Shown: positions 38,001 to 46,348 of the stretch, piece by piece | Layout: the number at the start of each line of letters is the position of its first letter | How positions within the stretch are numbered: the first letter of the stretch is position 1 | Origin: Panorpa germanica | Taxonomy: Eukaryota > Arthropoda > Insecta > Mecoptera > Panorpidae | Reading direction: 5' to 3' | Assembly: GCA_963678705.1 (NCBI GenBank) | Contig: OY783223.1 | Location: 8,092,721 to 8,156,720, forward strand | DNA: 64,000 bases | Position numbers and translations under genes: made by a program | Notes under the pieces: generated by a model | What the model saw: the letters and a program-made list of their open reading frames with translations, nothing else | The model's database searches: none | What the model was told of the DNA's origin: nothing

Positions 38001-41000
38001 CTTACATGGACTACGGCTGCAACAGTAATTCCAAAAGTGAACGCAATTTGGGGGATGGTAGGAGGTGCAGTAATGTTAGCCGTACTGCTGATACCGACAA
38101 CCACGAGGATCAGCGTGCCCAACAACTCAGCTACAAGTTGTCGCCATATCAATTTGCTATCTGCAATGTCTTGAACACCCATGTTTTTCGACAAAACTGA
38201 AACAAAAAAAAAAAAAAAAAAATTACACATTTATTTTTGCTTATAACTTTTTTGCTATAAAAGTTACAACAAAAAGTTGTTAATGAAAGTTGTAAATATT
38301 GCTATTATCTACAAGAAACTTCTTTATAAAATTTGTGTGAGAGTTATAGTTTACAAGATATAATGGAAAAACCGTCTACATCTTTATATTCAAGATGGCG
38401 AAAATTCAAATTTAATTCCATGTTTAACTGTTTTGACGAAAGAAGAATTACTGCCTATCTAAAAAACATAACTACGATGAATATTATAGATTTGTTATTG
38501 AGATAAAAGCTTTTAGCAAAGAAAAATAAGTGTTTTACTGTTAAAGAGCTATTATCACATTGTTTTCTCATATTATAGTGTAGTATTTGTCATTGGCAAT
38601 AATTATTTCGACGCAAATAACTACTGCTTAAGAAATAGAATGCGTAATTAACAAATAAACAAAACATACCTGTCGCTACTTGCCCTATCTGTTCGCATAG
38701 TAACATTTTAATAAGTTTAAATATGTTGAGCACGTTCAGATAATGAAATAAATTAAATAAATTATTTTGTTTTGTTTGGTGCTGCAGCAAAAACAGATTC
38801 GAGCAACTTCTAAGATAAACTAATCAAAGTAATGACAATATCGTGAATAGTAATTAGCAAACATGGTCGCGGTCGTGGTTGTGGAGCTGGGGATTGTATA
38901 GCTACTGGACACGAATATTTGTGTATAACAGTGGCGCAGCGAGAATTGCTCTTAATCTGGTATTTTTCTTAAATTGTTTTAACAGTTGCGTAATACATAG
39001 GTGTAGAACAGAAAGCCACCGCATAGTTTCCCAAAGTCTTAGGAAATTTTGCTGAACTAAATTTTTCAATTGTTGATTGAAATTGATGTTAATAAATGTG
39101 TATTGGCGTTTTTCTTTTAATAAATATCTAAATGTTGACGGAGATATAACAATTAAAAATTTGAATTGTAGTTTTAGCGCTAGAGATGTCGGTCATAGTT
39201 ATGACGTAACATGTCACTCAGACGTTACACACTCTGTTGTATAAAAGAGATAGTAACTTAACGAACGTAATGTCACATGCATTTGGAGTGTGTACAACGT
39301 TGAATCCCTTTAATAATTAAAGAGACAAAATGACTTTTTTAATTGTTAATATCTCCTAACATATAAGGAGTTATTAAAAAATAATTGAACATTTGAGGTT
39401 CTAGTAAAGTGGGATCAATATATAGAACACTTTTATAGAAATTTAGACATAGGACACCAGCCCATTACCATGGTTTGTAATTCCGCTTGTAATGTCTTAT
39501 CACATTTTGTGGATTCTCCTTGTTATAATGTCCCTTATTTAAAAATATTATCCTTATTTATATTAAATACAAAAATTTATATTAAGTAAAGATAGTAATT
39601 ATTACAAAATATGTGTATTACTGACGCATGATGCATGATTTCACAAGTTCAAAATTACGTTTAGGGTTAAAACCTTAAATTAAAACTAAAAACAGTGAGT
39701 GGGAATGGATTTTAATTGGGAATGAAACATTTAAGTATTATTGAGACTTTCATATTTAAAACACAATAGCAAAATTTAAATTAACATTCAAAAATCCGCT
39801 AAAAACCGTATGCTTAAAAAACATACTAAGATACAACAAGAACTATAGCTCGGTGTTCTTAAACCGTTTCTAATTATCATAATAATTATATATTCCATTA
39901 ATTTTAATGAAACAATCAGGCTTACTTAATTAAAACCTAATTTAATTAGAAAAAGATTCGCGGAATTCAAATTAATATTATTTTGTTTATTATTTACATT
40001 GTAAATTTCTTGTTCAACATTAGTATTATTCTTTTTAATTAATATATTTTAATTGATATGTTTAACTATAATTAAATATATCAATTAGTACACTTATATT
40101 AATTAACCGTGTTGTTCGATGTTCGCTGAGAAGTGTGAAGGACTAGAATAAATAATTGTGTAGGTACATTCGGTGGAAGAAGCTGTGGTCGTTACTTCCG
40201 GGACGAGCAATTAATATCAACTTATATTGCAACATAATTTTGTACTAGAGAGGACGCGTTTAAATATTTGCGCATTAAAAACGGATAGAAATGTTGAAAA
40301 ATTGGAATGTGTAAAACGTTAAATCCCTTTAATAATTAAAGAGACAAAATGACTTTTTTAATTGTTAATATCTCTTAACATATAAGGAGTTAAAAAATAA
40401 TTGAACATTTGAGGTTCTAGTAACCCACTTCATCAATATATAGTACAGTTTTATAGAAATTAAGACATAAGACACAAGCCCATTGTGTGTTACAATTAAG
40501 TACAAAAGTGAAAATACCTGAATGATCGTCATTTGCGGTGTACATTTCTCGCCGTACGTATACGTAAGTCTATTGCACTGTTAAACTTGAACTCTATGAA
40601 TGCTATTCCTCGCTCTTGAACGCGAATAATATTACTACAAATAAATAGAGTAATTACAACAAAAAACTAATTCAGTTCAGTGCATTAGTAGGCCGATGCA
40701 ACTGAGATAACAAACCTATAAAATGTATTCATTGTAATCAGTTGTTAATGACCATAAATGCGAGAAGATATCCCGGTCATTAGTAGCACGTCGTTAGTGT
40801 GACGGTGACGATGTATCGGATACAAATGTCCATTCATATCTATGCAATTGTTGAAGACCATGTGTCCTGCTTCATTCCGTAGCCAATACTTTTGAATAAC
40901 GAGTAAAATCGATTACTTATTATTCTACAGAGGTCAATCCTAACTTTGTGACGTCAAAAATTTAATCAGGAAACATAAATTCAAATTTTAGAAAGCTATA

Positions 41001-44000
41001 TCTCCCTTAGCTCTTACATATTTAAAAAATATCCGTATTTGTTGATGGCGACTACTCAAAAGAATCTTATTTATTTATCACGACATTATATAGAAACTGC
41101 TGTGTAGTCACTGGCGTAATAAATAATAACGTGTGCTTCTGTTAAGGAGGTACAGGACGTTAACGTAAATGATGAAAACGTTGTAAAATTTGGAGGGTCG
41201 ATACAAATAGTTAAAATACATGCTGTCTCAAAGTTTTAGAGACCTAGGGTTCATAGTTTTCTTTTTATACATGATTAAAAATAGTCATTTTCCATATAAA
41301 TCATAATTTTTAGCTCAATTTCACCACATAATATAACTTTATAATATAACTATTAAAAAATGGTGACACGGCTTTCAAAAACTAGGTGTATATAAAAGAA
41401 TCTTTTCTGTAACTATTGCAAAAAAAATTTATCAAAATGATACCTATATAGGAACATATTTAAATAAAACCTTTAAGAAACAGTAAGTGTAGGTTATAAG
41501 CCAGCAACGTTGCAAATGCCAATTTGAGCAGGAAATTCAAAATCGGAATAAATATTATATAAAATATAACATTTTATTGGTCAAAGAACCATATCACGCA
41601 TGCGTCAACACGCGTAAATTTACAGCGTTGCCAAATTTATTATTCCTTTTTCAAAATATTTAATTTGTATTTAAATTGAATTAATATAAATTTGATATTA
41701 ATTATAGGTAATTTTTCATTTAATAAACTATTATATGCATAAAAAATCATTTTAACAAGCAAAAAGCAGTTTAATAGGGAATCGAAAAATTCATTTTCAA
41801 AGGTACAGTCCCAATATTTGCTCGTCACTCATGTACTTCGTATTTTGCATTTCGTATTACCGAGAGATAAACTTTTTTGCATTGACGGTACGTCTTCACT
41901 AATAAATAGTACATTCTTCTAATTTCTAATTATTTCCAACAAACAATCTCACATATATATATACATATTTTCTTTTTATTTCTGTTTCTAAGAAATAGAT
42001 TAATTTTTTCACGTCACGCCATTATTTTACAATAAAATGGAAACTCTCATTAATTTTGTGGTTAACTTTTAGATAACATTGAATACACATGAAGCAAATA
42101 ATTATAAAAATAATAACACACATAAGGAAGTCTATAAAGTGACCATACATATTATACTTGCATGCGAGCAGTGAATACTGGACATAATATGGAGATGCAA
42201 TAACAATTAAAAAACCACTCGGAATTATTACGTGAATATTTCAATGTCACTAACATGGCGATGTCATGGTCAGGTCCACGTGTGGTTCACGACGGCAGGC
42301 TACGGACTACGACGCGATGGTCAAACAGACGATCAGGAAATCAGCATTGACAGTTTGATTGTCTACTACAACTAGTTAACATTGTCTTTTGATTAACTAC
42401 TTCCCTCTAAGTTTTAGAAAAGATCCAGGACCCATTATGTATTTAGTATGTATATTGCATATTCTATGTATATGCTTTTGTGACGTAAAACGTACACTGT
42501 ATGTCCTACGAATGTGCAAATACAAAACATGTATACTGTCAAAATCATTTCTCTTTTCAATAAAGTATAAATGCATATTCCCACGACAAGTTATTCATGC
42601 TGGTGGCTTTGAATACTAATCAGGCGCAAATGACAGGCAGTAGACATTAGATATAAGATAAATATAAGTTGAAGTCCATCAAATTGATGTTAACTAGGGG
42701 GCCCTGACACAATGACGAACGACCGTGACTTCGTGGACTTGTCGCATCTCTTAATGCATTTATTACAACGCAATTAATACAAAAACAATTTATTTATCAT
42801 TAAATCTATAATTTATATAAACAGAGTCGGCGTTAGAACATGTAGAGGATCTACCAATACCATGCTTCGTGTTTAGGATTCGGTACTAACTTTTAGTTCA
42901 TCTAGTTCCGAAGGCTCTTGAAATACAACTAATAGATTGCAAGGGGAATGAAGAGAAGAGAAGCAGGTATTAAAGAATATGCGAAGAGGGAAGTGGAAGT
43001 AGCGCAGAAAAACACTGTTGCTAGAAGAGAGTAGAGGAAGAAGGTGGATAACGAACGCAATGAGGATTTGAAGAGAGAAAGAGGATGCAGAGGGTACAAG
43101 ACAAAACAAGGCAAGGGACGAATATAAACAGAGAAAATTAAGAAGGAAAGATAACTGTAATTTAGACAAATATTCTTAGATTGCTTTATTAAGGTTTATC
43201 AATAAATTACGTCATACAAATTTATTTTTTTTGGAATCGCGTATTCCCAGCAAAAAATTAATTAAACTCCACCAAGTGTTTTTCTTAGGGTCGCTCAGTT
43301 TGGTATAGCAGGAAGTATTCAACAAACAAACAATGTTAAACTTCGAAATAACATACTTATATAATGGTTCATTTCTTTGTAGCACTTTTTGTCACAATTT
43401 GGATACTTCATTTCTCTCCTCTCTCTCCCCCCATGCGTGTGAAGTAATTAATGAATGATTTCTTAGTATGTAAGGAAGAAATGATATGAAGACAAATAGA
43501 AGACAATACAGCTACAGTATTTGCTATGACCACCATTGGTCTCACGACCCTGCGACGCTCCTACTTCTTAAGGCTTTATAATAATTATAAAGTGTATAGG
43601 CATAACGCTTCAGCGCCATCTATTTTCAATGCTAATTGCAATGCCCTGGTCTTAATACGGTAATGTTGATAACAAAATGAAGGAATTCAAATATTGATTT
43701 AATCATTGTTTTAATAATCGAACGACTGTTATAGATTCCACCTACTCAATAATATTAGTACTTACATTCCAAACAACTCTTGTTATTAGTTTACTATTAT
43801 TGTTTCTTATTTATTTTCTAGATTGATAATTAAGGAAATTACACCAGTGGCTTCTATAATTATCTATTATGGATTAATCATGTAAACAGAATTTAATAAT
43901 ACTAGCAATAGAAGTTTTTTGTGATAAGGACTATAAATTCTATCCGCCTTACCAGGCGGGTATAAATTTTATAACAGGTTTATTTGTAAAGCGGTGTGAG

Positions 44001-45538
44001 TGCAGAATCATGAAGTTACCAAAAAAGTTGACAAAACGTTATCAAAGAAAATGGAAAATAAATGATTGAATAAATTGATAAATACTGTCTTTACTAAATA
44101 TTTTAGCATGAAATTAAACTACAAATTAAATGAAAATCAATAATACTGAAACATATAAATATTAAGGGAGGGGTTAGGGTTTTCACTTTCGAAAAATCCA
44201 ATTTTTTTTTTGTCTTATCTTATTCTTTAACATTTCAAGAAAAAGTCCTTAAAATTTTAAGCCGATCTAAGAAATATTCTTGAAGTTATTGTCTTATTAA
44301 TCCGGTATATTATATCGTATTATATGTTAATCAGGTATACAGTTTATTCATTGCTATAGTTCTGACGCGTTTTTCTCAAAACTACTTTTTCAAAGTCCGT
44401 GTTCACTGCCATTTAAAAACTAATTGACCGATTCATTTCAAACTTCGTACATATTTTCTACATATAAAATACCTCCCCCCAACGTTTAGATTAAAAAAAT
44501 TTCTTTACATTAAGGGTGTTTCCCACCCACAAAATGGCGGAATTTTTCGTGGAAAATAACAGTTCACACTTTAGATGGTTGCCAAAAATTTTTAAATGAA
44601 AAAAAAAATTATCAGAGACCGTTGGGGGGAAGATTTGATTATAATTTAACTAAATTTTAATGGTTTTTCATTTTCAACTAATTTCGGGCCGAGTTATTGT
44701 GAACACCGTAAATTGCTTTTTTCCCAAGACCTTCTGGAGGAAGCTCTGTTACCGGCTTATGCTTCAATATTGATGCATGATAAAATTATACAACATAGTC
44801 AAAAGTATGCTCAATAATGTAAAAAAGGTTTGAATAAAATTGCTCAATCTATACTTGAGAAAAAAAATTGCAAAAAAAGTGTTTTTTTTTACGCTGAAAC
44901 CCGAACTAATAATATAATAACGGTGTAATTATTTAGTGACACCCTGTTGACACCTTCTACGCAGCGTACAGCTCGATAATTCACATCTCCATTAACATTA
45001 AGTACTCAATAAAACATACTTTGTAATTAATAATTAATATCTACAAAGCGGAAGTTCATATATAAATATTTTCTTATATTTAAGGTGTACAAAACCTTCA
45101 ATTCAAAATTTAATTTGTTGTGTGCATTGATTGTTTATTAATTACGCTTATTAATTTGTTGTTATTTTCTGTAAATGTTTGTTTATATCTACAGACAAAC
45201 GGGATAAACATTTTTTTATTATTTGTACTGTTAGCGTTAGATGCACAAACAGAAAAAGTAGTTTATTGGTTTTTAAAATTAGCTCATTAATATCTGTCGT
45301 AAAATCAATTGAAACGAAAAAATCAAAGAAGTGCTTCTTCTTAACCCCCTGCCCCTGTGTTTAACATTCTTCTTATTAAAAACATTAAAATGAACAAGAT
45401 ATACAAAAGGAACTATTCAAACAAATTATTTTTAGGAAGCAGCGTGTCCTTCAGCTAATTATCTGGATTAATTACATAGCACATTGCAACAGATATTATT
45501 AAATGATGTTTCTACTTACATCCAGAATCCTTACTCAT
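10928..45538 (-). CDS. Aquaporin (DRIP/PRIP-type water channel), six coding exons
   Basis: Exons in transcript order are 45538-45520, 38196-38006, 18485-18342, 11980-11771, 11591-11511 and 11029-10928. They total 747 nt, or 248 codons plus TAA. Every junction is GT-AG; intron 1 is phase 1 and the rest are phase 0, and the joined frame has no stop. The product is a six-helix MIP channel of normal length. The first pore motif (HINPAV) is at residues 79-84 and the second (MNPARS) at 196-201. The ar/R positions aligned to human AQP1 are F61, H185, A194 and R200, the pattern of water-selective channels; the position of the mercury-sensitive Cys of AQP1 is Ala. The C-terminus ends GSYDF. By family knowledge it moves water across the plasma membrane of osmoregulatory epithelia. 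DRIP is slightly preferred over PRIP from the TM4-TM5 sequence, but a tree is needed. The short C-tail and complete pore argue for a functional gene. Confidence 0.95.
11304..11465 (+). mobile_element. MITE-G fragment in aquaporin intron 5
   Basis: ATGGGCTTCTGTCCTATG begins the left end of the MITE whose complete copy is at 17478-18020. It runs through the internal AATTATTAAAG motif and stops. It makes up about a third of the 481-bp intron. Confidence 0.75.
11511..11591 (-). CDS. Aquaporin exon 5 (second NPA)
   Basis: This exon is 81 nt and phase 0, encoding residues 189-215: [18 protein letters not shown] through NDWENHW. It holds loop E with NPA2 (197-199), A194 and the selectivity Arg R200. 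The acceptor is GTTACAG and the donor GTAAGT. Confidence 0.96.
11771..11980 (-). CDS. Aquaporin exon 4 (loop C, TM4, TM5)
   Basis: This exon is 210 nt and phase 0, encoding residues 119-188. It reads [17 protein letters not shown], then TM4 ([18 protein letters not shown]), the [10 protein letters not shown] loop and TM5, ending GCHLAA with filter residue H185. The acceptor is TTCTTTTTAG and the donor GTAAGA. Confidence 0.96.
12241..12928 (+). repeat. Repeat family F, copy A (carries the shared ORF)
   Basis: It shares its full length with 23161-23832 and 54681-55338, and part with 31621-32141. Order: TATTAATGTACAACATATTA start, AAAACTGTCGGAGATATAG, GCTGTCGAGTTT and its inverted partner AAACTCGACAGC, then an ORF (12701 onward) [19 protein letters not shown]. 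It lies in aquaporin intron 3, antisense to it. Confidence 0.7.
13105..13310. promoter_or_regulatory. GC-rich island in aquaporin intron 3
   Basis: About 200 bp of clearly higher G+C than its surroundings, with CpG-containing words (GCGGTTGGCGGTTTGCGG). The frames are open but the peptides look like no domain. It could be a cis-regulatory element or an unrecognised exon. No splice context supports an exon. Confidence 0.25.
13585..13945 (+). mobile_element. R1-like LINE fragment
   Basis: It encodes a damaged form of the LINE C-terminus ([22 protein letters not shown]) with the Cys/His knuckle disrupted. The 3' part resembles the family's 3' UTR. It lies in aquaporin intron 3, antisense. Confidence 0.65.
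14881..15275. repeat. Inverted repeat (arms 14881-15018 and 15153-15275)
   Basis: The right arm (TTTAACTAGAAAATATAGC onward) is the reverse complement of the left over about 120 bp, with a loop of about 135 bp. The arms look highly similar. The right arm continues as a longer repeat to 15409. Confidence 0.7.
15153..15409 (+). repeat. Repeat family J, copy 1
   Basis: It matches 18553-18820 almost base for base, from TTTAACTAGAAAATATAGC to AAGTATCGTTTCACCTTA. It includes the CTGCTGTATAGTATCGCCAT block. Confidence 0.75.
15979..16600 (-). mobile_element. R1-like LINE fragment inserted in another repeat
   Basis: Flanks TTAAGGAGGTACAGGAC (left) and ATAGTTAAAATACATGCTGT (right) are adjacent to one another at 41155-41240, so the material between (about 15996-16540) is inserted. 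It is a minus-strand LINE 3' region with the GCC-loop-GGC hairpin (16022-16031) and a degenerate ORF. Confidence 0.6.
16608..16806 (+). mobile_element. MITE-K (CCCAGTAAACATTT end), copy 1
   Basis: It begins CCCAGTAAACATTTTGGAGT and matches 58331-58575 up to GAAGTGAAATA, where it is truncated. Related copies are at 49586 and 58331. Confidence 0.6.
16825..16990 (+). mobile_element. MITE-G right-half fragment
   Basis: ATGGCCGACATTTCTAACGC through TCAATTTCAATCAACAAATG matches the right half of MITE-G. The terminal inverted repeat is missing. Confidence 0.6.
17478..18019 (+). mobile_element. MITE-G, near-complete reference copy
   Basis: The terminal inverted repeats are ATGGGCTTGTGTCC and GGACACAAGCCCAT. 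The 542-bp interior has no coding capacity. It is the cleanest isolated copy and defines the family, of which some ten copies or pieces occur here. The short target duplication is not certain (TA fits the 33083 copy only). Confidence 0.8.
18342..18485 (-). CDS. Aquaporin exon 3 (first NPA, TM3)
   Basis: This exon is 144 nt and phase 0 on both sides, encoding residues 71-118. It carries [13 protein letters not shown], the first pore half-helix, then TM3 ([21 protein letters not shown]). The acceptor is ...CATTTCAG and the donor GTAAGT. A dispersed repeat starts only about 70 bp upstream of the acceptor. Confidence 0.96.
18553..18820 (+). repeat. Repeat family J, copy 2, next to aquaporin exon 3
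   Basis: A near-identical second copy of 15153-15409, about 70 bp upstream of the exon 3 acceptor in gene orientation. It occupies the place where the branch point and distal polypyrimidine tract would be expected. Confidence 0.75.
19300..19890 (+). mobile_element. R1-like LINE fragment, degenerate, with 3' end
   Basis: A purine-rich, GAA/AGA-rich coding-like stretch is followed by a 3' end nearly identical to that of 53180-53875 (ATGTAGATTGTAAAGCCGAA). A TAATAT-rich tail follows. The ORF on this strand is broken. Confidence 0.65.
20671..21200 (+). mobile_element. MITE-G, complete copy
   Basis: It starts ATGGGCTTGTGTCC and ends GGACACAAGCCC. Compared with 17478 it has a changed internal block at 20720-20780. 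It pairs with the inverted copy at 21811-22446. Confidence 0.8.
21811..22446 (-). mobile_element. MITE-G, inverted copy
   Basis: Full length in reverse orientation, ending GGACACAAGCCCATT (22432-22446). The left terminus is degenerate (TGTCTCCTCTCATTTTATAG). It lies about 610 bp from the + copy. Confidence 0.8.
22500..22625. promoter_or_regulatory. CpG/GC-rich island in aquaporin intron 2
   Basis: It contains GTCGCCGCCGCCGCCGG and GCGCGTCCGGCGCCGGAC in an otherwise AT-rich intron, directly beside MITE-G. It may be a promoter or enhancer, perhaps for the nested ORF 3 kb downstream; that is inference from composition only. Confidence 0.3.
23161..23832 (+). repeat. Repeat family F, copy B (ORF broken)
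   Basis: Full-length relative of 12241-12928. The shared ORF has TGA in place of the Trp codon after SYE (SYE*HRN), so it is not coding here. Confidence 0.7.
24365..24660 (-). mobile_element. R1-like LINE 3' fragment
   Basis: It has the 3' UTR hairpin (24400-24409) and matches 16015-16240, followed by a degraded CT-rich coding part. Confidence 0.6.
25408..25412 (+). promoter_or_regulatory. Initiator-like TCAGT upstream of the nested ORF
   Basis: TTGTCAGTAATA matches the arthropod initiator TCAGT about 130 bp before the ATG at 25544. No clear TATA box precedes it. It is a weak single-motif call. Confidence 0.2.
25544..26125 (+). CDS. Predicted secreted, cysteine-containing protein, unknown family (nested in aquaporin intron 2)
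   Basis: This intact ORF of 193 codons starts with a clear signal peptide ([20 protein letters not shown], cleavage probably near residue 20). Residues 31-78 are acidic and Ser/Glu/Asp-rich. Then come GKKPR (81-85) and SRKR (93-96), a dibasic, furin-like stretch. The second half has seven Cys (103, 111, 112, 136, 138, 140, 164), including a CC pair and CVCRC, and a strongly basic tail ([14 protein letters not shown]). Codon composition is far richer in G+C than the intron around it. AATAAA signals lie at 26186 and 26247. It sits antisense to the aquaporin in its 19.5-kb intron. It may be single-exon, or the last exon of a longer gene, since TTTTGAAG precedes the ATG by a few bases. I do not recognise the family; a processed prohormone or secreted cysteine-rich peptide is possible but unproven. 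Confidence 0.65.
   Translation: MNFINALFCVLVLTVWMSEGRQIHNGMGRKYKEIEQEREFDVSANERQSLESSYSIDSTQEEQDSDYTSSSEYDESHELRGKKPRVNNGRSKSRKRGEVPENCGAQVDTACCPEREKEADNAETIPGGKHSASPQCVCRCTEAVLDKIGTPIAQTTDADKERYCPKGLGSWPGLPGAKKSSQRKHHKLKYKLH
26186..26252 (+). terminator. Two poly(A) signals after the nested secreted-protein ORF
   Basis: AATAAA occurs at 26186-26191 and again at 26247-26252, 61 and 122 bases after the TAA of the 25544-26125 ORF. This spacing is normal for an expressed gene with a short 3' UTR. Confidence 0.5.
26253..29068. other. Intron 2 sequence, no gene seen
   Basis: AT-rich. A degenerate MITE-G trace lies at about 26850-26960. A GC-richer patch with repeated AGGTCT-like words lies at about 28900-28960. 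Short ORFs near 27600 look random. Confidence 0.4.
29069..29278 (-). mobile_element. MITE-G fragment
   Basis: Left-end half of the family in reverse orientation, ending ACACAAGCCCAT. It contains the uninterrupted site TTCTAGTAACCCACTTTATC (29210-29229). Confidence 0.75.
29279..31494. other. Intron 2 sequence, no gene seen
   Basis: Short ORFs (for example 29358-29672) have no domain, conserved context or splice logic. No repeat was recognised. Confidence 0.4.
31495..31590 (-). mobile_element. Short R1-like LINE scrap
   Basis: The reverse complement matches the LINE coding stretch ending in GAGATAGAGTAAAGGAGAAAGG-like purine-rich sequence seen at 49500-49560. Confidence 0.45.
31621..32141 (+). 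repeat. Repeat family F, copy C (internally deleted)
   Basis: It has the family start and end but lacks part of the middle (about 150 bp). The shared ORF is intact (31948 onward, [20 protein letters not shown]). Confidence 0.7.
33652..34299. mobile_element. 648-bp TIR element with TAA duplication (PIF/Harbinger-like)
   Basis: The ends are perfect inverted repeats, GGGGGCGTCCATAAATTACG and its complement. TAA flanks both sides (33649-33651, 34300-34302), and the uninterrupted MITE-G copies at 29210 and 40414 show a single TAA. The 3-bp TAA target fits PIF/Harbinger. Subterminal motifs (TCTCACGTGAGA) are palindromic. It is non-autonomous apart from a 70-codon ORF. Confidence 0.75.
33967..34179 (-). 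pseudogene. Short coding relic inside the TIR element
   Basis: This 70-codon frame has balanced composition unlike the surrounding AT-rich DNA, with [20 protein letters not shown] followed by an acidic stretch to a TAG stop. It looks like the C-terminal exon of a transposon protein retained after internal deletion. I do not recognise a domain and no catalytic residue can be assigned. Confidence 0.4.
34431..34526 (+). mobile_element. MITE-G right-end fragment
   Basis: TTAATAAAATAGACACGCC through GGACACAAGCCCAT, in the opposite orientation to the adjacent 33083-34362 copy. Confidence 0.7.
35500..36012 (+). mobile_element. Repeat family H, single copy (empty site for the LINE)
   Basis: It matches 51840-52680 minus the LINE inserted there: AATCTAGACTTCAGG through CATTTTGATTGTC. 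A terminal CAGTGAGTGGGAATGATA lies at 35994-36011 in inverted orientation. TTCAAAAACTGACATT at 35755-35770 is the undisturbed target. Confidence 0.65.
36607..36950 (+). mobile_element. Helitron-like element, copy 2
   Basis: It starts TCTTAATATATATAAATTAC after A (36606) and ends GGACAGCTAG before T (36951). It is close to 7056-7384 with small indels and has the same 25-bp internal duplication. Confidence 0.7.
36951..38005. other. Intron 2 proximal sequence, no gene seen
   Basis: No repeat or coding feature that I can support; it ends at the exon 2 donor. Confidence 0.4.
38006..38196 (-). CDS. Aquaporin exon 2 (TM1-TM2)
   Basis: This 191-nt exon encodes residues 7-70. TM1 (about 24-42, with the conserved AELLGT motif) and TM2 (about 55-70, carrying filter residue F61) are visible. 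The acceptor is a run of about 19 T followed by GTTTCAG; the donor is GTAAGT (38005-38000). It ends ...AVVH and continues into CIGHVSGG of exon 3, which restores the conserved aquaporin loop B sequence. Confidence 0.95.
38225..38365 (+). repeat. Repeat family M arm beside aquaporin exon 2
   Basis: ATTTATTTTTGCTTATAACT onward matches the right arm (62500-62640) of the inverted repeat around the mariner copy. It begins directly beyond the poly-T tract of the exon 2 acceptor. Confidence 0.65.
39055..39466 (-). mobile_element. MITE-G, internally deleted copy
   Basis: Both family halves are present but the centre is shortened (a TTGTATAAAAGAGATAG block replaces about 200 bp). It ends GGACACCAGCCCAT. 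Confidence 0.7.
40300..40484 (-). mobile_element. MITE-G left-half fragment
   Basis: It runs from TTGGAATGTGTAAAACG to GACACAAGCCCAT. It holds the intact site TTCTAGTAACCCACTT used as an empty-site reference. Confidence 0.7.
41155..41260 (+). repeat. Repeat block, uninterrupted relative of 15979-16600
   Basis: TTAAGGAGGTACAGGAC is joined here to TAGTTAAAATACATGCTGTC, showing the arrangement before the LINE insertion at about 15996-16540. Confidence 0.5.
41261..45519. other. Aquaporin intron 1, no gene seen
   Basis: Mostly AT-rich. A purine-rich stretch at 42905-43160 resembles degraded LINE coding sequence. The 44160-44950 stretch has the look of an old DNA repeat but no paired ends were found. 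Confidence 0.4.
42905..43160 (+). mobile_element. Possible degraded R1-like LINE segment
   Basis: GAA/AGA-rich plus-strand sequence of the same character as the coding part of the LINE copies (GAGGAAGAAGGTGGATA). No clear protein match survives and no 3' hairpin is present. Confidence 0.3.
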
Positions 45539-45760
45539 TGCGTCAACTTCTTCTTCTTCTTTCTTTGATTTATAACAATAGTAACACTAGGGTCTTGTTA
45601 TTTATGGCGCGGTATTAAAATGTCTAGATTAACGTAAATTAAACCGTATTTTAATTTCACTGTTATCAGTTTGTATTTGTCACTGTTTTAACAATTGGTT
45701 CTGGCGTAGAACGAGTTTCGGATCAGCGCGGGACCAAACGGTGCACGATACGAAGTTCAC
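45520..45760 (-). CDS. Aquaporin exon 1 (5' UTR plus first 19 coding nt)
   Basis: The ATG at 45538-45536 starts MSKDSG, and one further base spills into exon 2. The donor is GTAAGT (45519-45514). A good acceptor (ATCATTGCAG) ends at 45761, so 45760-45539 would be 222 nt of 5' UTR in an internal exon. I see no other ATG on this strand within the exon, which supports this start. Joining the single T to exon 2 reads F-L-S-K-N-M-G-V-Q in frame. A shorter isoform could start at the exon 2 ATG (residue 12). Confidence 0.8.
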
Positions 45761-46284
45761 CTGCAATGATGATATTTAAGAATATAGATATATAACAACT
45801 TATTAAGTAAATTAATATAATATAGTTTTATGTAAAATTACACGCTTTTCCATAACATTTACTTAAGTAAATATGTAAAGTATACGTGAATTTACAAAAG
45901 AATTTTAGAATTTGACTTATTTATCTAGATTTTTATATTGTTGGAAGAAGAAATCAATATAATAAAAAGGCAGAATAACCCAAAGTCTAAAAGAAGTTGT
46001 TATAATAACATATAACATACTTAGAAAAATGTAAAACATCATTAATCCTATCATTTAAGCAGAAAAAAAGGAGTAAATCTCGGAATTAAATATAATAACC
46101 TAAAAACTTGTATAAATTTTTGTTTTGGAATTTTATAAGTTAGTTCAAAAATCTCGTTTTGTTTTTCAAAGATCTAAGATCACAAAAATCGATTATGTGT
46201 TGTACAATTTTTATAATTATGTGAACACACAATTAACTTAACTTTAATAATAACTAAAAGCACCGAATATATAGCACTGTTACA

Positions 46285-46348
46285 GGGACCGAACCCGAAG
46301 ACACAGCAGTCTCGCGGCAGAGTATAGATACTCTAAGCCTTTGTGCCA
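46285..46348 (-). repeat. tRNA-like pol III boxes (SINE relic?)
   Basis: The minus strand shows A box TGGCACAAAGG (46348-46338) and B box GGTTCGGTCCC (46295-46285), 42 bp apart. The expected acceptor-stem bases do not pair, so it is not a functional tRNA. It may be a SINE head or chance. Confidence 0.3.

Noticed and set aside
42873..43169. 98-codon minus-strand hydrophobic ORF
   Set aside because: Same antisense effect of a purine-rich, LINE-like stretch; no membrane-protein family recognised.
46285..46348. Possible tRNA gene
   Set aside because: A and B boxes look good but the predicted acceptor-stem halves do not pair.
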